Below, one piece after another: positions 30,491 through 37,120 of a stretch of 37,120 nt of DNA; position 1 is the first letter of the stretch; every line of letters starts with the position of its first letter. A model generated the notes under the pieces. That model was not told where the DNA came from and searched no databases. It saw only the letters and a program-made list of their open reading frames with translations. Made by a program: the position numbers and the translations under genes. This DNA comes from Hymenobacter arizonensis. GTDB lineage: Bacteria; Bacteroidota; Bacteroidia; Cytophagales; Hymenobacteraceae. Location: contig NZ_FOXS01000011.1 in the NCBI RefSeq assembly GCF_900115775.1, forward strand, positions 13,592 through 50,711, read 5' to 3'.

Positions 30491-31453
30491 CTAGTCCACC
30501 ACGCCAAAACGCGCGTGCGCAAAATCCAGAACGACGGTGTTCTCTAGGAAAAACGCGTTGCCAGTCAGCGCGTCCACCCGCTCGCTTTTGTTGAAGTCGA
30601 GGTGGCGTTGGCTGCGGGTGAACCACGCCTTGGACGCGGGCAACCGGACCGTTCCCAGGTACGCGTCGTGCTGCATCGGCGCCCCGTAAAACGGCACCTT
30701 TTCGCCCCACGAGTTGACCGCTAAGGTGTCCACCACTGCCCCCGGACGGACCAGGTGTTGCCACGTGGCCTGGTCCGTGCTCAGGGGAAACAAGCTGGCC
30801 CCGGTGTCAAACAGGGCCCAATAGGTGCGGCGGTTGACCGCAATCGGGATGCTGAACCGGTTGTCCTTGACCCGGCCGGCCACGAAGCGGGTCCGGGCCC
30901 GCCAGTAAGCGTCCACCGAATCCAGCACGCACATGCGCCGGCGCGGGTAGTCGATGACCAGCACCTTGCCGCCCAGAAAATCGGCCCCGAGCGTGCCCAC
31001 TAACTTCGGGGAGGGAGAGCGCAACGAATCCGGGGAAACCGGGTCCCCCTGCCGGGTCATCAGCCGCGGGGCCGGCACGACGGCGCCCCCGAAGGCCAAC
31101 GGCAGGCCGTGGGTCGCGTAATGCACGTGGCCGGCATCGGTCGTGCCCCGTTGGGCCGTGTCCACGTGGGCATACAGCTGCGCCCGCGACGCAAAATAGT
31201 TTTTGAGGGCGTCCTCGTACAGAAAAGTGGTGCCGCTGCCCAAGTCAAACTGCGTGACCAGATTGCCGGGCAAGTCGTTGATTTTAACCGGCACCATGAT
31301 GGCGACCTTGTCAAACGGCTTGCCGGCAATCGTCGTCCGGTACCAGGTGAAGGGAAACCACGGATACACCAGGGGAGCGTGGAGGGCCTTCCGCGGCGGA
31401 GAACAAGCAGCAAGCAAGAGAACAACGAGCAGTGACCGGTACGGGGGGAACAT
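30491..31453 (-). CDS. Bilobed aspartic-protease-like lipoprotein
   Basis: I chose the ATG at 31453 (MFPPYRSLLVVLLLAACSPP), giving a lipobox (LAAC, cysteine 17) and 320 residues. Two retropepsin-like halves are visible. The first has QFDLGSGTTFLY (Asp70) and later LVGTLGADFLGGKVLVIDY (about 151-169). The second has ALFDTGASLFPL (Asp216) and later DALTGNAFFLENTVVLDF (about 294-311). The D-T/L-G-A/S plus hydrophobic-Gly pattern twice in one chain recalls the pepsin architecture. In the first lobe the usual Thr after Asp is Leu, so activity is uncertain. It would face the periplasm or cell surface. It has no operon partner. Confidence 0.8.
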   Translation of the reverse strand: MFPPYRSLLVVLLLAACSPPRKALHAPLVYPWFPFTWYRTTIAGKPFDKVAIMVPVKINDLPGNLVTQFDLGSGTTFLYEDALKNYFASRAQLYAHVDTAQRGTTDAGHVHYATHGLPLAFGGAVVPAPRLMTRQGDPVSPDSLRSPSPKLVGTLGADFLGGKVLVIDYPRRRMCVLDSVDAYWRARTRFVAGRVKDNRFSIPIAVNRRTYWALFDTGASLFPLSTDQATWQHLVRPGAVVDTLAVNSWGEKVPFYGAPMQHDAYLGTVRLPASKAWFTRSQRHLDFNKSERVDALTGNAFFLENTVVLDFAHARFGVVD

Positions 31454-31845
31454 GGATGACAGTGCTGGGGTGGGAGCCCATGAAAGGGGCGTAAGCATCG
31501 TTAGTTGTTTCCCATTGGAAACAGCTCGCGTTATCATATGCGAACCGGTGCGCCAATACTTGGCCACCTTTTCTTAACCAAGGCTTGCCAACGGTGAAGT
31601 GGGATAAACTTACGCTCGTTTTGCGATTCGGACCGTTTTGCTAAACGAGAACGCAGTCGATAGAATGATTAGGTCTTAATCTGTTGCCTCTCGCATTCGT
31701 TTGGTCAGACGCGGTATCCGCAGTGCCCATCCGAAGGTCGCCCGGGTGAATACGACCGCCCCGCGGCCGCCAGCGCCACTCGAGCCGGGGTGTCCGCCGG
31801 GGCGCCTTTCCGCGCTTTCTCATGCGCTCCTTCTGGGCGGCTACC
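31454..31845. other. Intergenic region with one clear copy of the dispersed element
   Basis: No gene is supported in this 392-base stretch. It contains the best-preserved copy of the dispersed element (31606-31649). Confidence 0.5.
31606..31649 (+). repeat. Dispersed intergenic element, copy 9 (best preserved)
   Basis: AAACTTACGCTCGTTTT (31606-31622) leads into GGACCGTTTTGCTAAAC (31630-31646) and CGAG-type flanking bases. CTCGTTT and AAACGAG at the two ends are perfect inverted copies, and CGTTTTGC occurs twice as a direct repeat. Confidence 0.75.
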
Positions 31846-32556
31846 CTAGACTACGTCAACCCCTTTACTAGGCGGTTTTTTCAGTAAGCGGGTTTGCAGG
31901 GCTTCCCGGTAGCTCTCTGCCAACGGAATGGCGACCGTGCCGACGGTCACCTGATGGCGTTCAATTTTGCGAATGGCCTTCAGCGCAACGATGTACGATT
32001 TGTGGACCCGAATAAATTCCTCGGCGGGCAGGGTGTCCAGCATGTCGGCCAGCGTCATGCGGGTGCTCACCTGCCGGCCCTGCTCGTGAATAAACAGCAG
32101 ATTGGTATCCGATTGAATGTAGAGGACCTGCTCCACGTTGACCCGAATCCAGTCGTAGCCGTCTTTGACGAAAATGCCCGGCGGGCCTTCGCGGGCGGGT
32201 AGCAACTGGGCGTAGGCCCGGTTGCAGGTTTGCAAAAACCGGCCAAATTCGATGGGCTTGAGCAAATAGTCGAGGACCTGCAGCGAAAAGCCGTCCACGG
32301 CGTACTCGGCGTAGGCCGTGGTGAACACGATGCGTTTTTGCAGGGGCGCAATCAGCCGGGCAAAATCAAGGCCGTGCACATCGGGCATCTGAATGTCCAG
32401 GAACAGGAGGTCGACGCGGTGGGTGTGCAGGCAGGCCAGGGCCTCGGTAGTGCTCAGAAAGGTGTGCGTAAGCTGCATAAACGGCACCTTGTCCGCGTAG
32501 CGCTGCAGCACCTCCAACGCAGCGGGTTCATCATCGATGGCGATGGCGTGTAACAT
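31846..32556 (-). CDS. LytTR-family response regulator
   Basis: The 236-residue protein has a receiver domain (1-120) with acidic residues DDEP near the N-terminus, the phospho-acceptor in LLFLDIQMPD (about Asp56), a Thr in FTTAYAEYAV and the Lys in DYLLKPIEF. A LytTR DNA-binding domain follows (about 130-225: IFVKDGYDWIRVNVEQVLYI, then EFIRVHKSYIVALKAIRKIE). It starts six bases after the kinase stop codon, so the two are a cognate pair. Targets may include its own operon, which encodes an outer-membrane barrel and a DUF2846 protein. Confidence 0.95.
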   Translation of the reverse strand: MLHAIAIDDEPAALEVLQRYADKVPFMQLTHTFLSTTEALACLHTHRVDLLFLDIQMPDVHGLDFARLIAPLQKRIVFTTAYAEYAVDGFSLQVLDYLLKPIEFGRFLQTCNRAYAQLLPAREGPPGIFVKDGYDWIRVNVEQVLYIQSDTNLLFIHEQGRQVSTRMTLADMLDTLPAEEFIRVHKSYIVALKAIRKIERHQVTVGTVAIPLAESYREALQTRLLKKPPSKGVDVV

Positions 32557-32562
32557 AAGCGC

Positions 32563-33579
32563 CTACAGGTCAAGGGTAAGGGAGACGGTGAAGGAATCGG
32601 CGGTTTGCGCAATGTGCAGTTCGTGCCGGCCGGCGTACATCAGGGCCAGCCGCTGCCGGGCGGTGGCAATGCCGGTGCCCGGGCCCGGCCGGACGGCCGG
32701 GCCCGGGGCAATGCTGTTGGCTACCCGCAGCCGCAGGCGGCGGTTTTCCACGGCTACCGCCAGCTCAATGTAGGCAGGATGCACGAAGCTGATGCCGTAC
32801 TGAAAGGCGTTCTCAATGAAGGGAATCAGCAGCAGCGGGGCAATGGAGGCCGGCAGCCCGTCCCATTCCAGCTCAGTCGACACGCGCAGCGTATCGCGCG
32901 CGGGAAGACGGGCGCGCTGCAGGGCCAGGTACTTTTCCAGAAACGAGAACTCGTTCTCGATGGCCGTCAGCGGCTGCTTCGACTCCTGCAGGGTGAAACG
33001 CATGATGCCCGCGAGTTGCTGAATCAGGTCGGCGACGGTTTCGTTGTCGACGCGCTGGGCTTCGTTGTAGATGGTATTGAGGGCGTTGAAAAGAAAGTGC
33101 GGGTTCACCTGGGCCTTGAGGGCCGTGAGCTCGGCTTCCACTTTTTGCTGGAGCAGGTGGTCCTGCGCCCGGCGGGCTCGAAACGAGTCGGCCACGTAGC
33201 CATACGCCACAATGACGGCCAGGAGCACGCCCGTCAGCAGCAGGTTCTCGTCGATAAACTCCGGCACGCGGTCGGTTCGCACCTGCAGGAGCTCAAACAG
33301 CACCCACGCCAGCCCGCACAGCCACGTCCCGTAGCCCCAGCCGGGTTCCCGGCGCAGCAGCCACGCCCGGAAGGCGAGCCGGTAGTTGAGGTGCGCCACG
33401 GCGGCCAGGCCGGCCAGCAGCACCCCGATGCCCAGCAGGTACCGCGCCAGGCTGCCGACCTCGGGCGTGTCCGTCTCGCGGTGCCACGTGCCTCCATACA
33501 GCAGCCGGCCCCAGTAGGCCAGCAGGCCGGCGAGGGCAACGCCAAAAAGCAGGGCCGGGGCCGGTCGGAAACGAGGCAT
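32563..33579 (-). CDS. LytS/YehU-type sensor histidine kinase
   Basis: I chose the ATG at 33579 (MPRFRPAPALLFGVALAGLL), giving 338 residues. Four hydrophobic segments fill the first 135 residues. The His_kinase domain follows with LKAQVNPHFLFNALNTIYNE (phospho-accepting His near 157) and FLEKYLALQRARLP. An ATPase-like part has PLLLIPFIENAFQYGI (N-box) and PGPGTGIATARQRLALMY (G-box). It lacks an extracellular sensor domain, so signals are probably sensed in the membrane. Cognate regulator downstream; DUF2846 gene upstream with about 10 bases between. Confidence 0.95.
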   Translation of the reverse strand: MPRFRPAPALLFGVALAGLLAYWGRLLYGGTWHRETDTPEVGSLARYLLGIGVLLAGLAAVAHLNYRLAFRAWLLRREPGWGYGTWLCGLAWVLFELLQVRTDRVPEFIDENLLLTGVLLAVIVAYGYVADSFRARRAQDHLLQQKVEAELTALKAQVNPHFLFNALNTIYNEAQRVDNETVADLIQQLAGIMRFTLQESKQPLTAIENEFSFLEKYLALQRARLPARDTLRVSTELEWDGLPASIAPLLLIPFIENAFQYGISFVHPAYIELAVAVENRRLRLRVANSIAPGPAVRPGPGTGIATARQRLALMYAGRHELHIAQTADSFTVSLTLDL

Positions 33580-33588
33580 AGGGAACAA

Positions 33589-33999
33589 TTAACGGGCGCT
33601 GCGGGACGCGGGTGCGGGTTTAATGCCTTGCAGCTCGCGCTGCCCTTGGGCCTCGCTCACCGGGGCCAACAAGAGGGTGCGGGTTAGAAAATCGATGTCC
33701 TCCACGGCTTTGAAATAGTAGGTCCGGCCCGGTTGGGCCTCCAGCTGCACGGTCTGTTTTTCGGAAAAATAGTCTCTAACCGACTCCACTTTCACCCGCC
33801 CCGGCGGCAGGTCGAGCTGCAAATATCGATTAGGCAGCAGCACGCCCAACTTTTGGCCGTTGATTCGGATGGCGTAAGCACTGCCGTTAAACTCGCGTTG
33901 GCGGTAAATGACCAGGTGCGCCGGAGCGTCCTGAAGGGGCGGGGGTACCTCGGCCCAACGGCCGAGCAGCAGCGCCGGCAAAAAGACGTGCGCTTTCAT
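33589..33999 (-). CDS. DUF2846-like secreted protein
   Basis: The 136-residue protein has a short signal-like start (MKAHVFLPALLLGRWAEVPP). A DUF2846-type beta domain follows: AHLVIYRQREFNGSAYAIRI, then NGQKLGVLLPNRYLQLDLPP and VQLEAQPGRTYYFKAVE. Such domains often occur in lipoproteins with no known activity. Its ATG overlaps the stop codon of the preceding barrel gene (ATGA), so the two are translationally coupled. The kinase gene follows immediately. Confidence 0.8.
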   Translation of the reverse strand: MKAHVFLPALLLGRWAEVPPPLQDAPAHLVIYRQREFNGSAYAIRINGQKLGVLLPNRYLQLDLPPGRVKVESVRDYFSEKQTVQLEAQPGRTYYFKAVEDIDFLTRTLLLAPVSEAQGQRELQGIKPAPASRSAR

Positions 34000-34733
34000 T
34001 GGTTGGCCCAGTAGTTACCCGACACGTATAACCCCGCCTGAAAGTAGAACTGACTGATGCGGTCCTGGGGCGCTTCCAGGAGCGAAAACGCCCCCGACCG
34101 CCACGCGTTGGCCTGCCAGCCCCGCCGGTAGCCGACGCGAAAAACGTTGGCAATGCTCCTGCTGCGCTTCTCGCGCTGCGAAAATTCCACGTTGATGTCC
34201 CAGTAATCGTTGCGAAATTGCAGCGACGGGATGTTGCCGGCCGGGTTATACTGCGGCTGGTTTTGGAAAACGACGGGCTGCGTGGTGCGATTAATGACGG
34301 CGTACTCGTAGTTGAGTTGGCCGACGCCCACGTTGAGGTAAAGGCGACGATTTCGGGTGTTGAGCACATCGTAGCCCAGCGTCGCGCCCCCGCTGAGAGC
34401 GTAGGTGCGCCGCACCACGCGTGCATCCTTTTCATTGGGTTGGAATAAGTTGACGCCGTAGCCGCCATCAAAGAGCAGTTTTAGCCGTTTGTAGCGTCCG
34501 CCGAAATTCCCATACACGAAGGGGTCGAGGGGGGAATCGCGTTTAATGCTGTTCTGGCGAAAAAACGCCTGCATGTTCGGCGTACTGGTCAACGCCAGCG
34601 TGGCGCCTACTCCGTGGATAATGGAGTATTTGTAATTGCTCTGGGGCGGAATGCCGGACGTCCGGGCCGAGTCCGTCGCCTGGCCCATCGCGGCCGGACC
34701 CAGGAGAAGAAATAAAAACAGGAAGCGCTGCAT
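33996..34733 (-). CDS. Outer-membrane beta-barrel protein
   Basis: I chose the ATG at 34733 (MQRFLFLFLLLGPAAMGQAT), giving a clear signal peptide and 245 residues. Alternating amphipathic strands with many aromatic residues follow, such as RYKRLKLLFDGGYGVNLFQP, TYALSGGATLGYDVL and RLYLNVGVGQLNYEYAVIN. The end FYFQAGLYVSGNYWANQ is barrel-like. No specific family is recognised. It is the first gene of a four-gene minus-strand operon with DUF2846, kinase and regulator. The kinase may therefore monitor the envelope, or control this barrel. Confidence 0.8.
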   Translation of the reverse strand: MQRFLFLFLLLGPAAMGQATDSARTSGIPPQSNYKYSIIHGVGATLALTSTPNMQAFFRQNSIKRDSPLDPFVYGNFGGRYKRLKLLFDGGYGVNLFQPNEKDARVVRRTYALSGGATLGYDVLNTRNRRLYLNVGVGQLNYEYAVINRTTQPVVFQNQPQYNPAGNIPSLQFRNDYWDINVEFSQREKRSRSIANVFRVGYRRGWQANAWRSGAFSLLEAPQDRISQFYFQAGLYVSGNYWANQ

Positions 34734-35156
34734 ACAGGTGGGGAGTGGGGTTGGTTGATGCGTCGAAGCAAGCACCGCCCCGCGCCCCGCGCAACCCCGT
34801 GTGGCCAACGCGGCTAGGTTTGTGGGCAAACCCGTCAAGTTTGTGGCCTTGCCTCTACTCGAGGCATTCGTTGGCAGTAGGGGTGGTGCTCAGGTGAGAG
34901 CGGGAAAAAGCGGGACAATAAGGTCAATCCTACCTTCTTAACCTGATGGCCCTGGTGAGCCTTTTTCTGCTGCCCAGTTGCATCATAATCCTCGTTTCGC
35001 TTTTCGAACCGTTTGGCTGAACACAAAGCTTCCAACGCATTTTCCTCCTCAACCCTGTGTTCACGCGGTGAGCGTACTTTGCCCGTCGGCATGGGCGGTA
35101 GCGCGGGGAAGGTTAGCCGCCACCCCCCCCATAAAGCAGTACCCCAACGGATTCTC
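34734..35156. other. Divergent intergenic region
   Basis: No gene is supported. It holds a copy of the dispersed element (35006-35022). A TACTTTG -7-like box at about 35074-35080 may start the + strand membrane-protein gene. Confidence 0.5.
35006..35022 (+). repeat. Dispersed intergenic element, copy 10
   Basis: GAACCGTTTGGCTGAAC, preceded by CTCGTTTCGCTTTTC (34991-35005). The left GTTTCGC and right GGCTGAAC parts are partly complementary. Confidence 0.65.
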
Positions 35157-35531
35157 ATGAACAAGCCCTATACTTTACGTTTCCTGGTGCTGGTCTTGCT
35201 GCTGCTCGCGGTAGTGGCTGCCAACTACCTGTATTTTTTTCACTTCGACGCCTTACTACAATACCTCTACGATTTGGATACTGGGCCGGGGGACTCCCTT
35301 TCTGCCCGTCCCAATCAGTTGCTCCACGGCCCTTGGGAATACAAACTACAGGCAGCAGTCGCTCAATTCGTCCTCGCGGTTGCCTTCTGTCTAGCCGTAA
35401 AAGCAAACGCGGCCAGATTACATAAGAACCTATACCGTGCCTTACTAATATCCTCGGCACTGTTGGTGTCCCTTTATGGGCTGCTCATCTTCTTGTCCCC
35501 GGTAGCTTCCACGGTTGGTGTTGTGGGCTAG
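35157..35531 (+). CDS. Multi-pass membrane hypothetical protein
   Basis: I chose the ATG at 35157 (MNKPYTLRFLVLVLLLLAVV), giving 124 residues; the frame is open upstream but that part is not membrane-like. Three hydrophobic helices are visible: about 8-28, about 68-84 (AVAQFVLAVAFCLAVKANAA) and about 94-115 (ALLISSALLVSLYGLLIFLS). An acidic loop (LYDLDTGPGDSLSARPN) lies between helices 1 and 2. No family is recognised. Confidence 0.65.
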   Translation: MNKPYTLRFLVLVLLLLAVVAANYLYFFHFDALLQYLYDLDTGPGDSLSARPNQLLHGPWEYKLQAAVAQFVLAVAFCLAVKANAARLHKNLYRALLISSALLVSLYGLLIFLSPVASTVGVVG

Positions 35532-35868
35532 CGCCGTCCAGCCACCCTTGATGCAGTTGCCGTCCCCACCTTGGGCATAAGGTGTTTACAGCAGCAGAAC
35601 GGCCGGCTAGAGGCTGCCGGGTCAGGCTGCCCCCAAATATGACGTTGGCACACGGGAGGTTGGAGCACCCATTAACGAAACATAGACCAATAAGCGCGGT
35701 TCACGGGGAAAGTGTCCGGCGGCCCCTGCGGAAACCGCTGCACGGCGAGCGTTATGCTCCTATTTTTGAACGGAGCTGGTTTAGGGCACCACCATTTGAG
35801 TAAACTCTACGGGGTATCAGGGTAAGCCATCCTAATCACGCCCCGTGGCGAACGGCATCCAAGTAACT
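35532..35868. other. Gene-free stretch with a partial dispersed element
   Basis: No gene is supported. At 35748-35770, GCGTTATGCTCCTATTTTTGAAC closely matches the left part of element copy 3 (GCTCCTGTTTTTGAAC). The short palindrome GAGCGTTATGCTC lies within it. Confidence 0.5.
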
Positions 35869-36300
35869 CTATTGCCATTTCAGGCAACTCACGGGCAGGG
35901 GAATCCAACAGCAAACGGGCTGGCCCTGCCTGCGGGCGGGCGTCCAGCCCGTCATGGTCAGGAGTTTCGCGCGCACTTCCCGTTCGCACCGGGTTGATAA
36001 CCGCGGGCGGGTAATTTGCACGTCGCGTACCCGCCCGTGCGGGTCAATGAGGAGCCGCAGGTACAAGCTGGCGATCTCTTTGCCCTCCCGCTGCCTGTTC
36101 CGATACAAAACGTGGCTCAGTTCCTTCGAGACGTAGGCCATCCACTGCCGTGGGGTATCGTTGCGGTAGCTGGGCATCACCTCGGCGTAGTCGTATACCC
36201 GGGTGCCGGCAGCTGTCTGCTCCCGAACGGCCGTCGTAGAAACCAGCAGGAGCGCCCCGAAAAGAACAAGCCGCTTTAACCGTATGCGTCGTTCATTCAT
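35869..36300 (-). CDS. TonB C-terminal-like secreted protein
   Basis: The 143-residue protein has a signal-anchor start (RLKRLVLFGALLLVSTTAV). A TonB-C-type domain follows: VYDYAEVMPSYRNDTPRQWM, AYVSKELSHVLYRN, SLYLRLLIDPHGRVRDVQIT and MTGWTPARRQGQPV. The Y.EVMP.Y pattern and the late W-TP-A-RxxG-PV block match the energy-transducer TonB_C family of Bacteroidota. There is no Pro-rich spacer, so it is probably not a true TonB energy transducer but a stand-alone domain. The C-terminus contains an unusual CC pair (VCCWIPLPVSC). Confidence 0.75.
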   Translation of the reverse strand: MNERRIRLKRLVLFGALLLVSTTAVREQTAAGTRVYDYAEVMPSYRNDTPRQWMAYVSKELSHVLYRNRQREGKEIASLYLRLLIDPHGRVRDVQITRPRLSTRCEREVRAKLLTMTGWTPARRQGQPVCCWIPLPVSCLKWQ

Positions 36301-36344
36301 TGGGGTAGGGGCTTGGCAAGTGAAATTACCCTCCCTTTGCGATT

Positions 36345-36362
36345 CCGACCATTTCCATGAAC
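36345..36362 (+). repeat. Dispersed intergenic element, copy 11 (degenerate)
   Basis: CCGACCATTTCCATGAAC, preceded by CCCTTTGCGATT, lies just upstream of the start region of the TonB-C-like gene. Confidence 0.5.
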
Positions 36363-36554
36363 ATTGCCCAGCCTAATAGCGAAAGCAACAATGGCCCCCC
36401 TGGCAGCAGGAACCCCGCCAGATTGCTGCTTTTGTGCTGCTCTAGGGATCAACGCCGCCCATTCCGGCGCTTGCACAACGGCCATGGTCCGACCTGTGGC
36501 TTTCGGATGCGCCCCCTCCCGGCCCGTACGCACGCCACGCAATATCTTGGTCCC

Positions 36555-36866
36555 ATGAAGTACCTCCTTTTTCTCAGCTTCTTGTGGTCGGCTCTCCCCG
36601 CCTTCGCCCAAGTGGTCCCGAGCCCCCCCGACCAATACTGCCTGCTTGAAGTCACGCCAATCGGGAAGGACCGGGACCGCATCAAGCTCTTAGCCAGCAG
36701 CCCGGAATGGGCCCCCAAGGGCCAAGCAGAAGAGGCGGAGCGCGTCAAGGGGATGGCCTTCGAAGCCGATGCGCTCATTTACATGAGCACGCACGGCTGG
36801 CACGTGGTGCAGGTCATGCAGAAGTTGAACGAACACGTGGTCTACTTACGCCGCCACCAGCCGTAG
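36555..36866 (+). CDS. Small secreted hypothetical protein
   Basis: The ATG at 36555 gives 103 residues with a classical signal peptide (MKYLLFLSFLWSALPAFAQ, cleavage after AFA-Q). The mature part reads YCLLEVTPIGKDRDRIKLLA, then KGMAFEADALIYMSTHGWHV and VQVMQKLNEHVVYLRR. This is a compact alpha/beta pattern seen in many small Hymenobacter exported proteins (from memory). The function is unknown. Confidence 0.75.
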   Translation: MKYLLFLSFLWSALPAFAQVVPSPPDQYCLLEVTPIGKDRDRIKLLASSPEWAPKGQAEEAERVKGMAFEADALIYMSTHGWHVVQVMQKLNEHVVYLRRHQP

Positions 36867-36957
36867 CAACCTTCCCTTTACCGCCCCTGGGCTGGGCGTG
36901 CCAACAGTGCCTCTCGTTGGTGAACCCGCCAGTGAATAAATGGCCGCGTTTACCTTC

Positions 36958-36974
36958 GGACCGTTTTCGTAAAC
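36958..36974 (+). repeat. Dispersed intergenic element, copy 12
   Basis: GGACCGTTTTCGTAAAC is preceded by GCGTTTACCTTC (36946-36957). GTTTAC and GTAAAC are perfect inverted copies across a 15-base loop. Confidence 0.7.
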
Positions 36975-37026
36975 AGGAGCAATTGGGTTGCCTCCGCACT
37001 CGCCCAAAGCCCTGTATCTTGCCGGG

Positions 37027-37120
37027 ATGAACCCTTTTGCTGCGCTCGCCGCCGGCCGGGCCGCCTGGGCGCTGTGCGGCGCCTTGGCCAGCGGCCTGGC
37101 CGGCTGCTCCACCCCGGTCA
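37027..37120 (+). CDS. Start of a lipoprotein gene, cut by the window edge
   Basis: The ATG at 37027 begins MNPFAALAAGRAAWALCGAL then ASGLAGCSTPV, a lipoprotein signal with a lipobox LAGC (cysteine about 27). A TATCTTG -7-like box lies about ten bases upstream (37015-37021), so the mRNA leader would be very short. The rest lies outside the window. Confidence 0.6.
   Translation, partial: MNPFAALAAGRAAWALCGALASGLAGCSTPV

Noticed and set aside
32605..33687. Long open frame of 360 codons on the + strand opposite the kinase gene
   Set aside because: It is the antisense shadow of the well-supported kinase gene and has an unselected Arg/Gln/Gly-rich composition.
19665..36974. Reading the dispersed element as integron attC sites
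   Set aside because: The end boxes do not fit RYYYAAC/GTTRRRY, no integrase gene is present and genes point both ways. It is kept only as an analogy.
1..37120. tRNA, rRNA or a CRISPR-Cas locus
   Set aside because: I looked for tRNA arm patterns, conserved rRNA words and cas-like proteins and saw none; short RNA genes could still be missed by eye.

Overview
The window most likely comes from a Hymenobacter-like member of the Bacteroidota (Cytophagales). The signs are GC-rich coding sequence with AT-rich promoters, a -33 TTTG / -7 TAnnTTTG promoter architecture, a PID-CTERM-type surface protein, a FecI/FecR/TonB-receptor locus, a LytS/LytTR two-component pair, and many small hypothetical proteins. 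This is inference from family content; no 16S or other marker gene is present.

Bases 1-3450 hold a small PID-CTERM protein, a badly decayed IS5-family transposase, remnants of small genes, and an intact YhcG/DUF1016 PDDEXK nuclease with a good terminator. Bases 3586-6716 hold a ribbon-helix-helix-like regulator with textbook operator palindromes. Facing it is a + strand cluster of unrecognised genes, including three tandem, strongly diverged paralogues. The third has a 1-nt frameshift and another gene is interrupted by a single stop codon. An XRE regulator sits between paralogues 1 and 2.

Bases 6808-18745 are a plasmid backbone: a MOBP-type relaxase with internal duplications, a second truncated relaxase N-terminus, MobC, an SF2 helicase, a Tn3-family transposon end (38-bp inverted repeat plus the 3' end of tnpA), ParA with a small partner, and a Rep_3-type initiator. 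The origin has two iteron arrays in opposite orientation flanking an AT-rich core. About 2 kb between mobC and the helicase is almost free of recognisable genes. Whether this is a free plasmid or an integrated one cannot be told from the window.

Bases 19600-37120 look more chromosome-like. They hold a GNAT acetyltransferase, several small hypothetical genes, and a 7-kb cell-surface signalling locus: ECF sigma factor, head-GIN lipoprotein, FecR anti-sigma, STN/surface-repeat protein and TonB-dependent receptor. After it come a carboxypeptidase-regulatory-like lipoprotein, a bilobed aspartic-protease-like lipoprotein, a four-gene operon (beta-barrel, DUF2846, LytS-type kinase, LytTR regulator), a TonB-C-like protein and other secreted proteins. 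The sigma locus carries two copies of a shared promoter-like motif, before the head-GIN gene and before the receptor gene, suggesting one regulon. Scattered between genes here are about a dozen copies of a short element (core GGACCGTTTTGCTAAAC), all in the same orientation whatever the gene direction. It is the most puzzling non-coding signal in the window.
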